A stretch of 64,000 nt of DNA, taken from assembly GCA_050949825.1 (NCBI GenBank), contig JBMNGL010000007.1, forward strand, positions 434,001 through 498,000, in the 5' to 3' direction. Source of the stretch: DTU019 sp050949825 (GTDB lineage Bacteria > Bacillota > Syntrophomonadia > Syntrophomonadales > Syntrophomonadaceae). Position numbers and translations under genes: made by a program. Shown one piece after another: positions 51,757-60,294 of this stretch. Each line of letters starts with the position of its first letter. Position 1 is the first letter of the stretch. A model generated the notes under the pieces. It was not told where the DNA came from and ran no database searches. It was given only the letters and a program-made list of their open reading frames with translations.

Positions 51757-53370
51757 ATGGTTAGGCTGACAGATCTTAAATTGGGAATAGATATGGCTGT
51801 AAATGCAGAAGCAGAAAGACTGGCTTTGCGAGATATTATTCTTGCCAAACTCAAGATTGATGAGAAGGAACTGATTGATTTTAAAATATTTAAGAAATCA
51901 ATTGATGCCAGGAAAAAAGACAAGATAATTTATGTGTATACAGTAGATGTTGGGGTTCTTAACGAAGAGCGAGTACTCAGCAAATACAGCCATAAAGGAA
52001 TAGTGAACACCCCGGATTTGGCTTATCGAGGCGTACCGTTAGGAACTGAAAAGATGACTGCACGACCGGTGATAATTGGCATGGGACCGGCAGGAATGTT
52101 TGCCGGATTAATGCTGGCTAAGAATGGTTATAGCCCCCTCATCCTTGAAAGAGGGGAAGATGTTGAAACTAGAACTGCCAAAATAAGAAGGTTTTGGAAC
52201 AACAGCCTGCTTGATACTGAAAGCAATGTACAGTTTGGGGAAGGTGGGGCAGGCACATTTTCTGACGGAAAACTTACTACTTTGATAAATGACAAAAGGT
52301 GCCGCACAATCTTAGAGGAGTTTATTAAAGCAGGTGCACCACAAGAAATACTGTATAAGAGCAAACCCCATATAGGAACCGATCTGCTCCGGACTATCGT
52401 CAAAAATATCCGGCAAGAGATTATTGCCCGCGGTGGCGAAGTAAGATTTAAAGCCAGAGCAACTGATTTTATCATCAAAGACGGAAATATAGATGCTCTT
52501 ATTATCAATGACGAAGAAAGGCTTGACTGCAGCGTCGTCTTCTTAGCCATAGGCCACAGCGCCAGGGATACTTTTGAAGTGCTGCAGCGCAGAGGCATAG
52601 GCATGAGTCCGAAGCCTTTTTCCATAGGGGTAAGAATTGAGCACCCGCAGGATATTATTGATAGAGCGCAATATGGCGAGGCTGCCGGGTATCCCGGACT
52701 GGGAGCAGCCGATTATAAGCTTGCGTATCATGCCGAAAACGGGAGATCGGCATATACATTTTGCATGTGTCCCGGTGGCTATGTGGTGGCTGCTGCTTCA
52801 GAAGAATATGGTCTGGTTACAAATGGCATGAGTGAATATAAAAGAGATGGAGTTAACGCTAATGCAGCTCTGCTAGTGGGGGTTACTCCCGCTGACTTTC
52901 CCGGTCAACATCCCCTGGCAGGCATAGAGTTTCAGAGAAGGTGGGAGCGGTTGGCTTATCAGCTGGGAGGCGGGAATTACCAGGCGCCGGCCCAACTAAC
53001 CGGTGATTTTCTTGCTGACCGGCCCAGTACCCGGTGGGGCAGTGTGAAGCCTACCTATAAACCGGGAGTTGTCTTCGCCCAGCTTAAGAATTGCCTCCCT
53101 GCTTATGTTACAGAAACAATGAAAGAAGCCATACAGTATTTTGATACCAGAATCAAGGGCTTTGCCCTGCCGGACAGTGTTTTGACCGGTGTTGAGACCA
53201 GGAGTTCTTCACCTGTAAGGATAACCCGAAATCAGAATCATCTGTCCAATATCCATGGTTTGTATCCCATGGGAGAAGGAGCAGGCTATGCAGGGGGCAT
53301 AATGTCGTCCGCAGTGGACGGATTAAAAACGGCAGAAAAGGTTATGGCCAAGTATGCGCCCTTACAATAG
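51757..53370 (+). CDS. COG2509-type FAD-dependent dehydrogenase
   Basis: 537 residues. An N-terminal ferredoxin-like domain (1-95) precedes the FAD site PVIIGMGPAGMFAGLMLA and the motifs VQFGEGGAGTFSDGKLTT, AIGHSARDTFEVLQRRGIGMSPKPFSIGVRIEHP and GEGAGYAGGIMSSAVDGLK. The pattern is that of the COG2509 family of uncharacterised dehydrogenases. It follows the BaiN-like gene with the same A/T-rich codon use. The reaction is unknown. Confidence 0.88.
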   Translation: MVRLTDLKLGIDMAVNAEAERLALRDIILAKLKIDEKELIDFKIFKKSIDARKKDKIIYVYTVDVGVLNEERVLSKYSHKGIVNTPDLAYRGVPLGTEKMTARPVIIGMGPAGMFAGLMLAKNGYSPLILERGEDVETRTAKIRRFWNNSLLDTESNVQFGEGGAGTFSDGKLTTLINDKRCRTILEEFIKAGAPQEILYKSKPHIGTDLLRTIVKNIRQEIIARGGEVRFKARATDFIIKDGNIDALIINDEERLDCSVVFLAIGHSARDTFEVLQRRGIGMSPKPFSIGVRIEHPQDIIDRAQYGEAAGYPGLGAADYKLAYHAENGRSAYTFCMCPGGYVVAAASEEYGLVTNGMSEYKRDGVNANAALLVGVTPADFPGQHPLAGIEFQRRWERLAYQLGGGNYQAPAQLTGDFLADRPSTRWGSVKPTYKPGVVFAQLKNCLPAYVTETMKEAIQYFDTRIKGFALPDSVLTGVETRSSSPVRITRNQNHLSNIHGLYPMGEGAGYAGGIMSSAVDGLKTAEKVMAKYAPLQ

Positions 53371-53550
53371 TTCTGGCTTGAACCGTATATGGAAGAACAG
53401 GTTCTACTGGAGGACAACGGTTCTCTTTACCATTAGGAAACTTTTATTATGTCGGGGCTGTCTTTCAATTCTTCATTACGGGTAGAAGCAATTTTGAAGG
53501 CAAGGTTTTCGACACGTTGCTCAATCGACAATACCCTGCCTGAGCAAAGA

Positions 53551-53579
53551 CGTATCGTGGGGACCGTCCCCACGATACG
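53551..53579. repeat. REP-like palindrome, 14-bp perfect arms
   Basis: CGTATCGTGGGGAC (53551-53564) and its exact reverse complement (53566-53579) flank one central base. It lies between convergent genes: the FAD dehydrogenase and phaC. Neither strand has a T-run after it, so it is more like the mobile-type GGGGAC palindromes of this window than an intrinsic terminator. Confidence 0.75.
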
Positions 53580-53602
53580 AAAAAAGACCATTATGACACG
53601 TT

Positions 53603-54694
53603 TTACGACCTCGTTCTCAGCCACTCTACTATATAGGGATAGACCTGTTTCTTGGCAATGCCGCCGAAGACCAGGCCGCCATGCCCGATGGGGTATTCTT
53701 TGTAGCTGATATCTTCACTTTGTATATAACGCATTGCTGCCATGGTTTGTTCGGGCAGCACCAGGTGATCCTTTTCCCCCGCCAAGAGCAGCACTGAGGC
53801 GCGAATGTTGCTCAGGTCTACCCGCCGCCCGCGCAGTAAGAGCTCTTTTTTGACTAACTTGTTGCCCTGATAACAGTCATGAATCCACTGCCTGAAGGCC
53901 TCGCCAGGAAAGTTCTTGTTATCGTTGACCCACTTGTTGAGCACCTTCCAGGGCTGTACCGGAGCACCTTCATCCAAAAGCTTCCACAAGCGGGTGTAGG
54001 TTCCCAGGTAATTTCCCACCGGGTTGAGCAATTTTACCCCACTATCGATAAAATATGAAGGAATCAACTTAAGAGTGTCCACAATCTTATCAAAATCATA
54101 GGCCTCATTGTTGATCCACACCCCGGCCACACCGGCAGAGGAGAAATCAAACGGGGCTGCTAAATAGACCATATTCTTCACCCGCGGCATATCGAACAGG
54201 GAAGCATACATGCTGGCCATGGTCCCTCCCATGCAATAGCCGATAATGCTCAGTTGATCGGTTTTGGAGAACTGGCATACCTTGCGCGCCGCGTTAGCGA
54301 TGTAATCAAAAATGAAATCCGCCAGGGTGAGGCCGCGGTCCTCCCATTGAAAATCTCCCCACTCCAGGAGATACACATCGTAACCGTTGTCTACCAGGTA
54401 TTCCACCAGACTCATACCCGGGGCCAAATCGAGGATATAGGCCTCGTTGATCAAGGCATAAAGCATCAGTATGGGGGTGCGGTGCTTGACACCGTTGGGG
54501 GAGATGTAACGGTACAATTTGGCCTTGTTCTTTCTCCAGACCACATCCTTGGGGGTGATGCCAGTCTGAGGATCGGGGTCAAAGGTTAATATTTCCGCCC
54601 ACTTGCGGGTATTATCCAACCAGCGCTGGTAATTTTCCTCGATTATCGCACCGGCCTTTTGCGATGCAGTCAAAGGTGAGGATGGATGTGCCAT
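53603..54694 (-). CDS. phaC: class III-type poly(3-hydroxyalkanoate) synthase subunit PhaC
   Basis: Polymerises (R)-3-hydroxyacyl-CoA into PHA at the granule surface. Seen: lipase-like box GYCMGG with the catalytic Cys (about residue 145), catalytic Asp in LAGEKDHLVLPE (about 300) and catalytic His in IGHGGLVFG (about 330). The 363-residue length fits class III/IV synthases, which need a partner subunit; a PhaE/PhaR-like gene lies upstream. GGAGG precedes the ATG, 13 bases after the MaoC-like gene. It is the last gene of a four-gene operon. Confidence 0.94.
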   Translation of the reverse strand: MAHPSSPLTASQKAGAIIEENYQRWLDNTRKWAEILTFDPDPQTGITPKDVVWRKNKAKLYRYISPNGVKHRTPILMLYALINEAYILDLAPGMSLVEYLVDNGYDVYLLEWGDFQWEDRGLTLADFIFDYIANAARKVCQFSKTDQLSIIGYCMGGTMASMYASLFDMPRVKNMVYLAAPFDFSSAGVAGVWINNEAYDFDKIVDTLKLIPSYFIDSGVKLLNPVGNYLGTYTRLWKLLDEGAPVQPWKVLNKWVNDNKNFPGEAFRQWIHDCYQGNKLVKKELLLRGRRVDLSNIRASVLLLAGEKDHLVLPEQTMAAMRYIQSEDISYKEYPIGHGGLVFGGIAKKQVYPYIVEWLRTRS

Positions 54695-54707
54695 AATATT
54701 GCCTCCT

Positions 54708-55142
54708 TTAAGATCTGATCACATGCTGACGGGGCGGAATCACAATGGCTTCACCGTCCAGTACGATTTCGTTGTCCTGATTGGTACAGGTAGTGCGCAG
54801 CATGATGCGCCCGTTATCCAGCCGCGCGATGACCTCGGTTGCAGCCCGGATGGTGTCGTTGATAAAACAGGGTTTTATGAATTTTATGTCCTGCTTTTCG
54901 TAAATGGTGCCTGCACCGGGCATATAATTGCCGATCACCGTTGAAATCAACCCGATCAACAGCATGCCGTGCACAATACGGGTCTTAAAATGCCCCTGGC
55001 GGGCTCGAACTTCATTTACATGCAGCCAGCTAAAATCTCCGGTTACACCTGCGTACATGTAAACATCTGTTTCAGTCAAGGTTTTCTCCATATAACCGAC
55101 ATCACCTATTGTAAGTTCACTGTAGGTATTTTCAATTATCAT
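54708..55142 (-). CDS. phaJ: MaoC-like (R)-specific enoyl-CoA hydratase
   Basis: Hot-dog fold protein of 144 residues. The hydratase 2 motif with catalytic Asp and His is present (GVTGDFSWLHVNEVRA), followed by RIVHGMLLIGLIS. It would convert trans-2-enoyl-CoA from beta-oxidation into (R)-3-hydroxyacyl-CoA for PhaC. That link suits a butyrate- or fatty-acid-oxidising organism. The PhaJ name rests mainly on operon context. The GGAGG site is 12 bases from the ATG, a little far. Confidence 0.82.
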   Translation of the reverse strand: MIIENTYSELTIGDVGYMEKTLTETDVYMYAGVTGDFSWLHVNEVRARQGHFKTRIVHGMLLIGLISTVIGNYMPGAGTIYEKQDIKFIKPCFINDTIRAATEVIARLDNGRIMLRTTCTNQDNEIVLDGEAIVIPPRQHVIRS

Positions 55143-55218
55143 CCGTTAATGTTACCTCCATATTGCTTTTTTTGGCCTGACCGGGATTATCCAAGTCCTG
55201 TGCAGTCATGACAGACCG

Positions 55219-55665
55219 CTACTCGGCTAGCTGTTGCCTGAGCTCATTAACCTCATATTTTAAAGAGTTGATAATCCTATTTAAACCCTCCTGGATATCT
55301 ACCAGTTTGGCCATGCTCCTGGCTATGCTATCGAGGTTGTTTACCATAGCCAGGTCGAGATTATCTACCTTATCCTCCAGGGCAATGATCAACTCAGCGA
55401 TTCGGGCAATATCCTTTTTCGATGGAACCGGGTTCCCCTCAAAATACTTATCCAGGTACTGGTTGGACATCTGGTGATAAGACAGATATTGGTCCAGAAA
55501 CTGCTCCAACATATCCATGAAGGCCTTACTGGCCACAAAATCCTTGGCGTTATGTGCCCAGGCTTCTTCACTGGAAAAATAGATTTTTTTCCATAGCTCC
55601 AGCAAATCGGGCATATTTAAACAATCAAGGTTCATCCTGGAACCCCTTTTTATATCCTCCGACAT
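55219..55665 (-). CDS. PhaE/PhaR-like PHA synthase partner subunit
   Basis: 148 mostly helical residues. The segment GNPVPSKKDIARIAELIIALEDKVDNLD is the signature at the end of PhaE/PhaR subunits, followed by a coiled-coil C-terminus. Such subunits are required for activity of class III and IV PhaC. It is much shorter than classical PhaE (about 350), closer to PhaR. ATG 55665 is used; ATG 55635 is an alternative. It sits between the phasin-like and MaoC-like genes. Confidence 0.75.
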   Translation of the reverse strand: MSEDIKRGSRMNLDCLNMPDLLELWKKIYFSSEEAWAHNAKDFVASKAFMDMLEQFLDQYLSYHQMSNQYLDKYFEGNPVPSKKDIARIAELIIALEDKVDNLDLAMVNNLDSIARSMAKLVDIQEGLNRIINSLKYEVNELRQQLAE

Positions 55666-55768
55666 TTAGTTATTCCTCACTTTCCATTTACGAGAATAAT
55701 CATGATGAGCGGTTATGACCGAAGCCATAACCGCCAACAAAATGCTACCGGTGAGTCGCAGGGGAATA

Positions 55769-56125
55769 TTAGGAGCTTTGGAGGTTGTCGACCCGCTGGG
55801 CCAGGTCATCGATCTTCTTGGTAAGATCACTGATGTAACTGAAGGTCGGGATATCCAGGTTATTAAAGGCGCCCAGAACCGCTTCCTGAATCATCTGCTG
55901 CATCTGCTGCTGGTTTTTCCTGGCTTGTTCTACAAGTTTCTCGCTCATGTTAAGGCTTTGTTCCCGGGAGACCTTACCCTGCTCCATAAAATTCTTAAAC
56001 ATGTTCTCGATCTGTTCCTGTGTCCAGGATACGCTTCCCAGTGTGACTAAAATAGCCTCCCATAGTTTTTCAGTGGAATTTTCCGCAAATGAGAATACGT
56101 TTGCCAAGTTTTCTGTGCTGTTCAT
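55769..56125 (-). CDS. phasin-like PHA granule protein
   Basis: 118 helical residues: an N-terminal amphipathic part (WEAILVTLGSVSWTQEQIENMFKNFMEQGKVSREQ) and a C-terminal coiled coil (ISDLTKKIDDLAQRVDNLQ). The pattern fits poly(hydroxyalkanoate) granule-associated/phasin-like proteins that coat granules. It is the first gene of the operon, with a good AGGAGG before the ATG. The exact subfamily is not certain. Confidence 0.72.
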   Translation of the reverse strand: MNSTENLANVFSFAENSTEKLWEAILVTLGSVSWTQEQIENMFKNFMEQGKVSREQSLNMSEKLVEQARKNQQQMQQMIQEAVLGAFNNLDIPTFSYISDLTKKIDDLAQRVDNLQSS

Positions 56126-56227
56126 ATTGTTCCTCCTTAAATTTGTTTGGCCTTAAGGTGCATTTGACAGTCTCCTCAGGGCACATTCCCATATATATTC
56201 TGATATGGGGCAAATATGTGTCTGTAT

Positions 56228-56250
56228 ATTGTTAAGTTTTAGTTAACAAT
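56228..56250. promoter_or_regulatory. inverted repeat upstream of the PHA operon
   Basis: ATTGTTAA (56228-56235) and TTAACAAT (56243-56250) are perfect 8-bp arms with a 7-base spacer, about 100 bases before the first PHA gene. The size and symmetry suit a dimeric repressor operator. The flanking 56251-56587 region, shared with the divergent HD-domain gene, is A/T-rich and holds a TTGACA at about 56318, but I could not settle a matching -10. Confidence 0.4.
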
Positions 56251-56587
56251 CTGTGGTGATATTGTGTCCAAGCATTACGTAACAATAATAGAGCAGCGCA
56301 GTAATTGGTAACTAATTGACAATTCAGTAAATTAAGCTTAGATGTAAATAGAGGTATATAATATGGATAATGATGGCAAGGGCTGATGCGCGATGCCCTG
56401 GTTGGAAATAGCTTGATTCAGGGAAGGAGAGTACTTATTAGAGATATGGGTGGAAACTAGAAGATATTAACATGAAAATACGAACAGATGTTTGCGGGGT
56501 GACTGCTTATTGTCTTCTTCCTGTTTTATACTGGGGTTGGAAAATGAGTGAAGCATTTTCAGCACAATAAGGAAACGGGGAGAAGAT

Positions 56588-57292
56588 ATGCCAAGATTAC
56601 TATACAGCGAAGAAAACTATCCCGGGGCGGCCGGTAAGTCAACCGGCGGGTCCAGCAGACCGAGGGCGGCGGGACACAGCATGGCCGCTATGGAGCAACA
56701 ATTGCAGCAGTTGCTGGGCACCATCAGCAACCCGCAGCTGCAGGAACTGGCCCGGGTCTTTAGGCAAGCCCCCTATTATCAGGCCTTCTGTTTGGCCCCG
56801 GCGGCTCAATCCTATCATCATAACCATAGGGGCGGCTTGCTGCAGCATAGTCTGGGCACCGCCCGCATCGTCTTAAAGATTGCGGAACTATACCCGGAAA
56901 TTGACCGCGATCTGTTATTATTGGGGGCTATATTGCATGATGTGGGCAAAGTCAAGGAAATGGAATGCGGCGGTGATGGGATCACCTACACCGATGAAGG
57001 CAAACTGTTGGGGCACATTGTCCTGGGCCTGCAAATGCTGGAGCGGCTCATGGAGCAGACTACACTGGATGAGGTGACCCGTACCAAATTGCTGCATCTC
57101 GTGGCCAGCCACCATGGCCGCCATGAATGGCAGTCCCCCAGGAAGCCGCAGTTTGTGGAAGCCAAAATCCTGCACCTGGCCGATATGATGGATGCTGAGA
57201 TCTGGAAATATCAATCCGCCCGTCCCAGTGCTCCCGGCAGCGATTGGTCCGCCTATATGCGCAGCATCGGCAGCGAGGTCTATCTGCGCTGA
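56588..57292 (+). CDS. HD-domain phosphohydrolase, YhaM-like
   Basis: 234 residues. The HD core is visible: HHNHRGGLLQHSLGTARI (first His), GAILHDVGKVKEM (HD pair) and LLHLVASHHGRHEWQSPRKPQFVEAKILHLADMMDAEI. This resembles the nuclease domain of YhaM/CbfA 3'-5' exoribonucleases. The OB-fold RNA-binding domain usually found before it is missing; the first 30 residues are low-complexity and may not be structured. RNA or nucleotide hydrolysis is likely, the exact substrate unknown. Confidence 0.82.
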   Translation: MPRLLYSEENYPGAAGKSTGGSSRPRAAGHSMAAMEQQLQQLLGTISNPQLQELARVFRQAPYYQAFCLAPAAQSYHHNHRGGLLQHSLGTARIVLKIAELYPEIDRDLLLLGAILHDVGKVKEMECGGDGITYTDEGKLLGHIVLGLQMLERLMEQTTLDEVTRTKLLHLVASHHGRHEWQSPRKPQFVEAKILHLADMMDAEIWKYQSARPSAPGSDWSAYMRSIGSEVYLR

Positions 57293-57472
57293 AAGGCCGA
57301 CTGCGCTGCGCCATGCGCCCTGCGGCCATGTGCTTATCCTGGATACAGGTGGTATTATCAGGTTTTTTTCACAGCGAAGCCTAATATAATACTGTTACAT
57401 GCCCGCTTCGCTGGCGGAGATAATAAAAAAAATGTGGTAATTAACAACCGAAAACGCAAGGAGTTGGTTTTT

Positions 57473-57916
57473 GTGGAAGCAAAACATTATGATTTCTACC
57501 AATCGATAAGGAATCGAATTCACGCCTGGATGCAGACTGAAGAGGGCAAAAACAATCAATGGGCTGATTATATCCTGGCTGTTCCCGACCTGTTTCACCT
57601 GCTGGTCAAGCTGACCCTGGACCCTGCGGTCCCCGATGCTTATAAGGCCAGGCTCGGTTTGGGGCTGGCCTATTTTATCAGTCCCATTGATCTTATTCCC
57701 GAAGCTCTGATAGGCCCGCTCGGATATGTCGATGATCTGGCCGTAGCCGCCTATATCCTCCATAGCATGATCAACGAAACCGACCCGCAGCTGGTCAGGA
57801 AACACTGGGCCGGCGACCGGGATATACTCAAACTGGTGCAGCAAATCATCGAATCGGCTGACGATATGATCGGAAGCCGGGTGATCGACAAAATCAAGGC
57901 CATGTTTGGGAAATAG
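57473..57916 (+). CDS. DUF1232 (YkvA-like) membrane-associated protein
   Basis: 147 residues. The DUF1232 signature is clear: LGLGLAYFISPIDLIPEALIGPLGYVDDLAVAAYIL (split across residues 57-95). These small proteins are membrane-associated and of unknown function. GTG 57473 is chosen, with AAGGAG about 9 bases upstream; GTG 57434 has no such site. Confidence 0.82.
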   Translation: MEAKHYDFYQSIRNRIHAWMQTEEGKNNQWADYILAVPDLFHLLVKLTLDPAVPDAYKARLGLGLAYFISPIDLIPEALIGPLGYVDDLAVAAYILHSMINETDPQLVRKHWAGDRDILKLVQQIIESADDMIGSRVIDKIKAMFGK

Positions 57917-58102
57917 GAGCGTTTTAAGCTTGCGCACTCAAGGAAGGATAGGGTATGAGCGCTTTAATGCGGCAGTTTTACCGCCAGGCCTGGCGCTGCC
58001 CGCCGCTGAAGCGGATGGGTTGCATGAGCCGGGATTTAAGTTGACTGTCTGAGACAATTTGCAGGAAAGGGAAAATTTTATTAGTGCTGCCTGGCTGAGG
58101 TG

Positions 58103-58135
58103 ACATTGTAGTGTCTATCCTCCGGTATACAATGT
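58103..58135 (+). promoter_or_regulatory. promoter with symmetrical arms before the ARPP-1-like gene
   Basis: TTGTAG (58106-58111) and TACAAT (58128-58133) with a 16-base spacer form a promoter-like pair. They lie inside perfect 8-bp inverted arms ACATTGTA (58103-58110) and TACAATGT (58128-58135), so a symmetric regulator could cover the promoter. The symmetry may be chance. Confidence 0.4.
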
Positions 58136-58166
58136 GATTAAATCATGGACCAGGAGGGATAATGCC

Positions 58167-59150
58167 ATGCAAGAAGTATTGAACCATTACTTTGAGCAAC
58201 TGCAGCCGGGGGAGCCGTGGATACGCGAGAACCTGACCCTGATACCGATTTATAGAGAAACGGAATACGGGCCGCTGTATTATGTGCTGCTGGATGAGGC
58301 CGTGAAGCAAAAGACATTGGAAGCCCGGGAAATTGACGGCCATGGCCGGGTCAATGAGATTCAGGTCATAAATCGCGGGGAGAAACCGGTTCTCATACTG
58401 GATGGGGAAGAACTGGTCGGGGCCAAACAAAACCGACTGGTCAACACCACCCTGTTGATCCCGGCCTTGATTAAGCTGCTCATCCCGGTCAGCTGTGTGG
58501 AGAGAGGTCGCTGGCAGCATACCAGCACTACCTTCAATAGTTCACAGGTCTTTGGCTACAGCAGCCTGCGCCGCCAGAAAGCCGCCCAGGTAGCCGACAG
58601 CCTGCGTGAGGAAGCAATTTTTGCATCCGACCAGCATGCGGTTTGGAAGGAGATCGAACGCAAACAGGCCGCTATGGGATCACGTTCGGATACCTCGGCC
58701 ATGCATGAGATCTATGTAAATTATGAAGAGGAAATGCAGAAGTATATGGAAGGCCTAAAGCCGCAAGAAGGGCAAATCGGGTTGATGGTTTTTATCAACG
58801 GATTATTTAATTGCCTGGATATTTTAGGCCACCCCGCAAGCCTTGAACAGGTTTGGAACAAATTGCTGAGAAGCTACGCCATGGAGGCTGTTGAAGCCAG
58901 GAAAGGCAAGCCTGGTAAAACCGAAATTACCCCCACTGAAGTCCTGAATAATATTGCCCGGAGCAAAGCGGAGTTCTACAAGTCTCCCGGAGATGGAACT
59001 GATTTCAGGATTCAGAACAACCAGTACATCGGCGCCGGTCTTATCGACCGGGAACAGGTCTTGCATTTCAGCGCCTTTCCGTCCATCGATGAGGCCGAAC
59101 ACGAGGGAAATATGGCCCGCCCCAGCCGCCGCCGCAGAAGCCGGGGATAG
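58167..59150 (+). CDS. ARPP-1/DUF6569-like protein
   Basis: 327 residues. ENLTLIPIYRE, YYVLLDEAVKQKTLEAREI, VNEIQVINRGEKPVLILDGEELVGAKQNRLVNTTLLIP, and SCVERGRWQH match the ARPP-1 (DUF6569) family. This domain has been noted in gene neighbourhoods of ADP-ribosyl and rhodanese-phosphatase enzymes, but its activity is unknown. The C-terminus is basic (RPSRRRRSRG), suggesting nucleic-acid or membrane contact. ATG 58167 has AGGAGGG 8 bases upstream. A terminator follows, so it is separate from the ATPase operon. Confidence 0.75.
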   Translation: MQEVLNHYFEQLQPGEPWIRENLTLIPIYRETEYGPLYYVLLDEAVKQKTLEAREIDGHGRVNEIQVINRGEKPVLILDGEELVGAKQNRLVNTTLLIPALIKLLIPVSCVERGRWQHTSTTFNSSQVFGYSSLRRQKAAQVADSLREEAIFASDQHAVWKEIERKQAAMGSRSDTSAMHEIYVNYEEEMQKYMEGLKPQEGQIGLMVFINGLFNCLDILGHPASLEQVWNKLLRSYAMEAVEARKGKPGKTEITPTEVLNNIARSKAEFYKSPGDGTDFRIQNNQYIGAGLIDREQVLHFSAFPSIDEAEHEGNMARPSRRRRSRG

Positions 59151-59191
59151 TAAACCATTAACGGGAAGAAAACAAACTTCGACAAGAATGG

Positions 59192-59243
59192 CCGGATGGG
59201 AACAGGCAAGCCGCTTTGCCATGGGACCATCCGGTTATTTATT
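59192..59243 (+). terminator. terminator after the ARPP-1-like gene
   Basis: CCGGATGG (59192-59199) pairs with CCATCCGG (59227-59234), followed by TTATTTATTAG. The loop contains an inner GGCAA/TTGCC hairpin. It separates the ARPP-1-like gene from the following operon. Confidence 0.7.
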
Positions 59244-59352
59244 AGGGCTGGGAGTTGATATGGTATTGCCGCTGGATTAGGCCTTGGCAGGGCCAGTGAC
59301 TCGGGGGGATTCATATGAAAGGCCAGGGCGTTTTGCCCAAAATTAGAGGATT

Positions 59353-59381
59353 TTGTAACAATTTATAGAAATTTTTACTAA
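59353..59381 (+). promoter_or_regulatory. promoter of the three-ATPase operon
   Basis: TTGTAA (59353-59358) and TACTAA (59376-59381) are separated by 17 bases in an A/T-rich tract, about 35 bases before the start codon at 59423. Confidence 0.6.
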
Positions 59382-59422
59382 GTGATAGTTTGAGTTTGAT
59401 TTGTTACTTAGGAGGGCTATTG

Positions 59423-60289
59423 GTGACCGAAGGCAGAGATGATTATAATGAAACCCAGTTATTTAAGGATCTGCAAAAAGAGGCTAAAAGCTTGGCCAAG
59501 TGGTTTGATAAGATTTCCAAAATTAAGTACTCTGATCAACAATTTCTGGTGAAATTGGACAAAGCCCTGCAGACTCTACCTGAAGACACGGAATTCTTAC
59601 AGCTATATGGGGATTTCAAACGAAATATCCAATCATTTATAGTTTCAGCACATACCTATCGCGCCAATAACATCAAACGATTGGCAGCAGCATACATCCG
59701 CAGCGCCCAGCAGGCAGGCATCCAGCTTCGGGAATTTACCAGAGGCTGGCGGCTGGGACCTCTGGAACTTCAGGTTGACCTCGAACAGGCCCAGATCAGT
59801 TTCTGGTATAACCATGAAAACTTGATTAAGTGGCAATCAGTAGGTACTGTGGAAGACATTCAGAAGGCAGAGCAGACAGCCTTGACTATGCTGGAAAAAG
59901 CAGCCCTGCCAGCAGAGGTACTGATTCAGGTATTTTGGGAGGCATACCTTGAAGCGCGGAGGAGGAATTCCCGCAGCCTGGATGCTTCATTGGTATCACT
60001 TAATGAATTCTATCGCGAGGTGCGTATTACCCTGATAAGAAACCGCTTGAATCCCAAGAAACCCAACATGAAAATCGACCGTTATGTCGAGTTTCCTAAA
60101 TACGCCTTTTTGTACAATATTGACTTGTATCGCCAAATGAGCAGCCAAATCCCCGCCGAAATCAGACTTGCCTGGCAAACCGGCAGCATGAATGAGGTTA
60201 ACAAGGGTAACGGAATGATTGTAAATGGGCTTGATGCCATTAATGAATATAAGGTTATGTGTTATGTGCGGCAGGCAGCGGAAGGGTAG
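59423..60289 (+). CDS. unknown protein, first gene of the ATPase operon
   Basis: 288 residues, mainly helical by appearance, with a central beta-like stretch (WRLGPLELQVDLEQAQISFWYN). No catalytic motif, signal or membrane segment is seen, and I do not recognise the family. Basic patches (EARRRNSRS, IRNRLNPKKPNMK) would allow nucleic-acid contact. GTG 59423 has GGAGGG 6 bases upstream; TTG 59420 is also possible. It ends 5 bases before the first ATPase, so it is likely a partner in the same complex. Confidence 0.75.
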   Translation: MTEGRDDYNETQLFKDLQKEAKSLAKWFDKISKIKYSDQQFLVKLDKALQTLPEDTEFLQLYGDFKRNIQSFIVSAHTYRANNIKRLAAAYIRSAQQAGIQLREFTRGWRLGPLELQVDLEQAQISFWYNHENLIKWQSVGTVEDIQKAEQTALTMLEKAALPAEVLIQVFWEAYLEARRRNSRSLDASLVSLNEFYREVRITLIRNRLNPKKPNMKIDRYVEFPKYAFLYNIDLYRQMSSQIPAEIRLAWQTGSMNEVNKGNGMIVNGLDAINEYKVMCYVRQAAEG

Positions 60290-60294
60290 TGGAA

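Noticed and set aside
57955..58044. 29-codon frame after the DUF1232 gene with a GGATAGGG upstream
   Set aside because: Composition is ordinary and the ribosome site weak; too short to support without conservation data.
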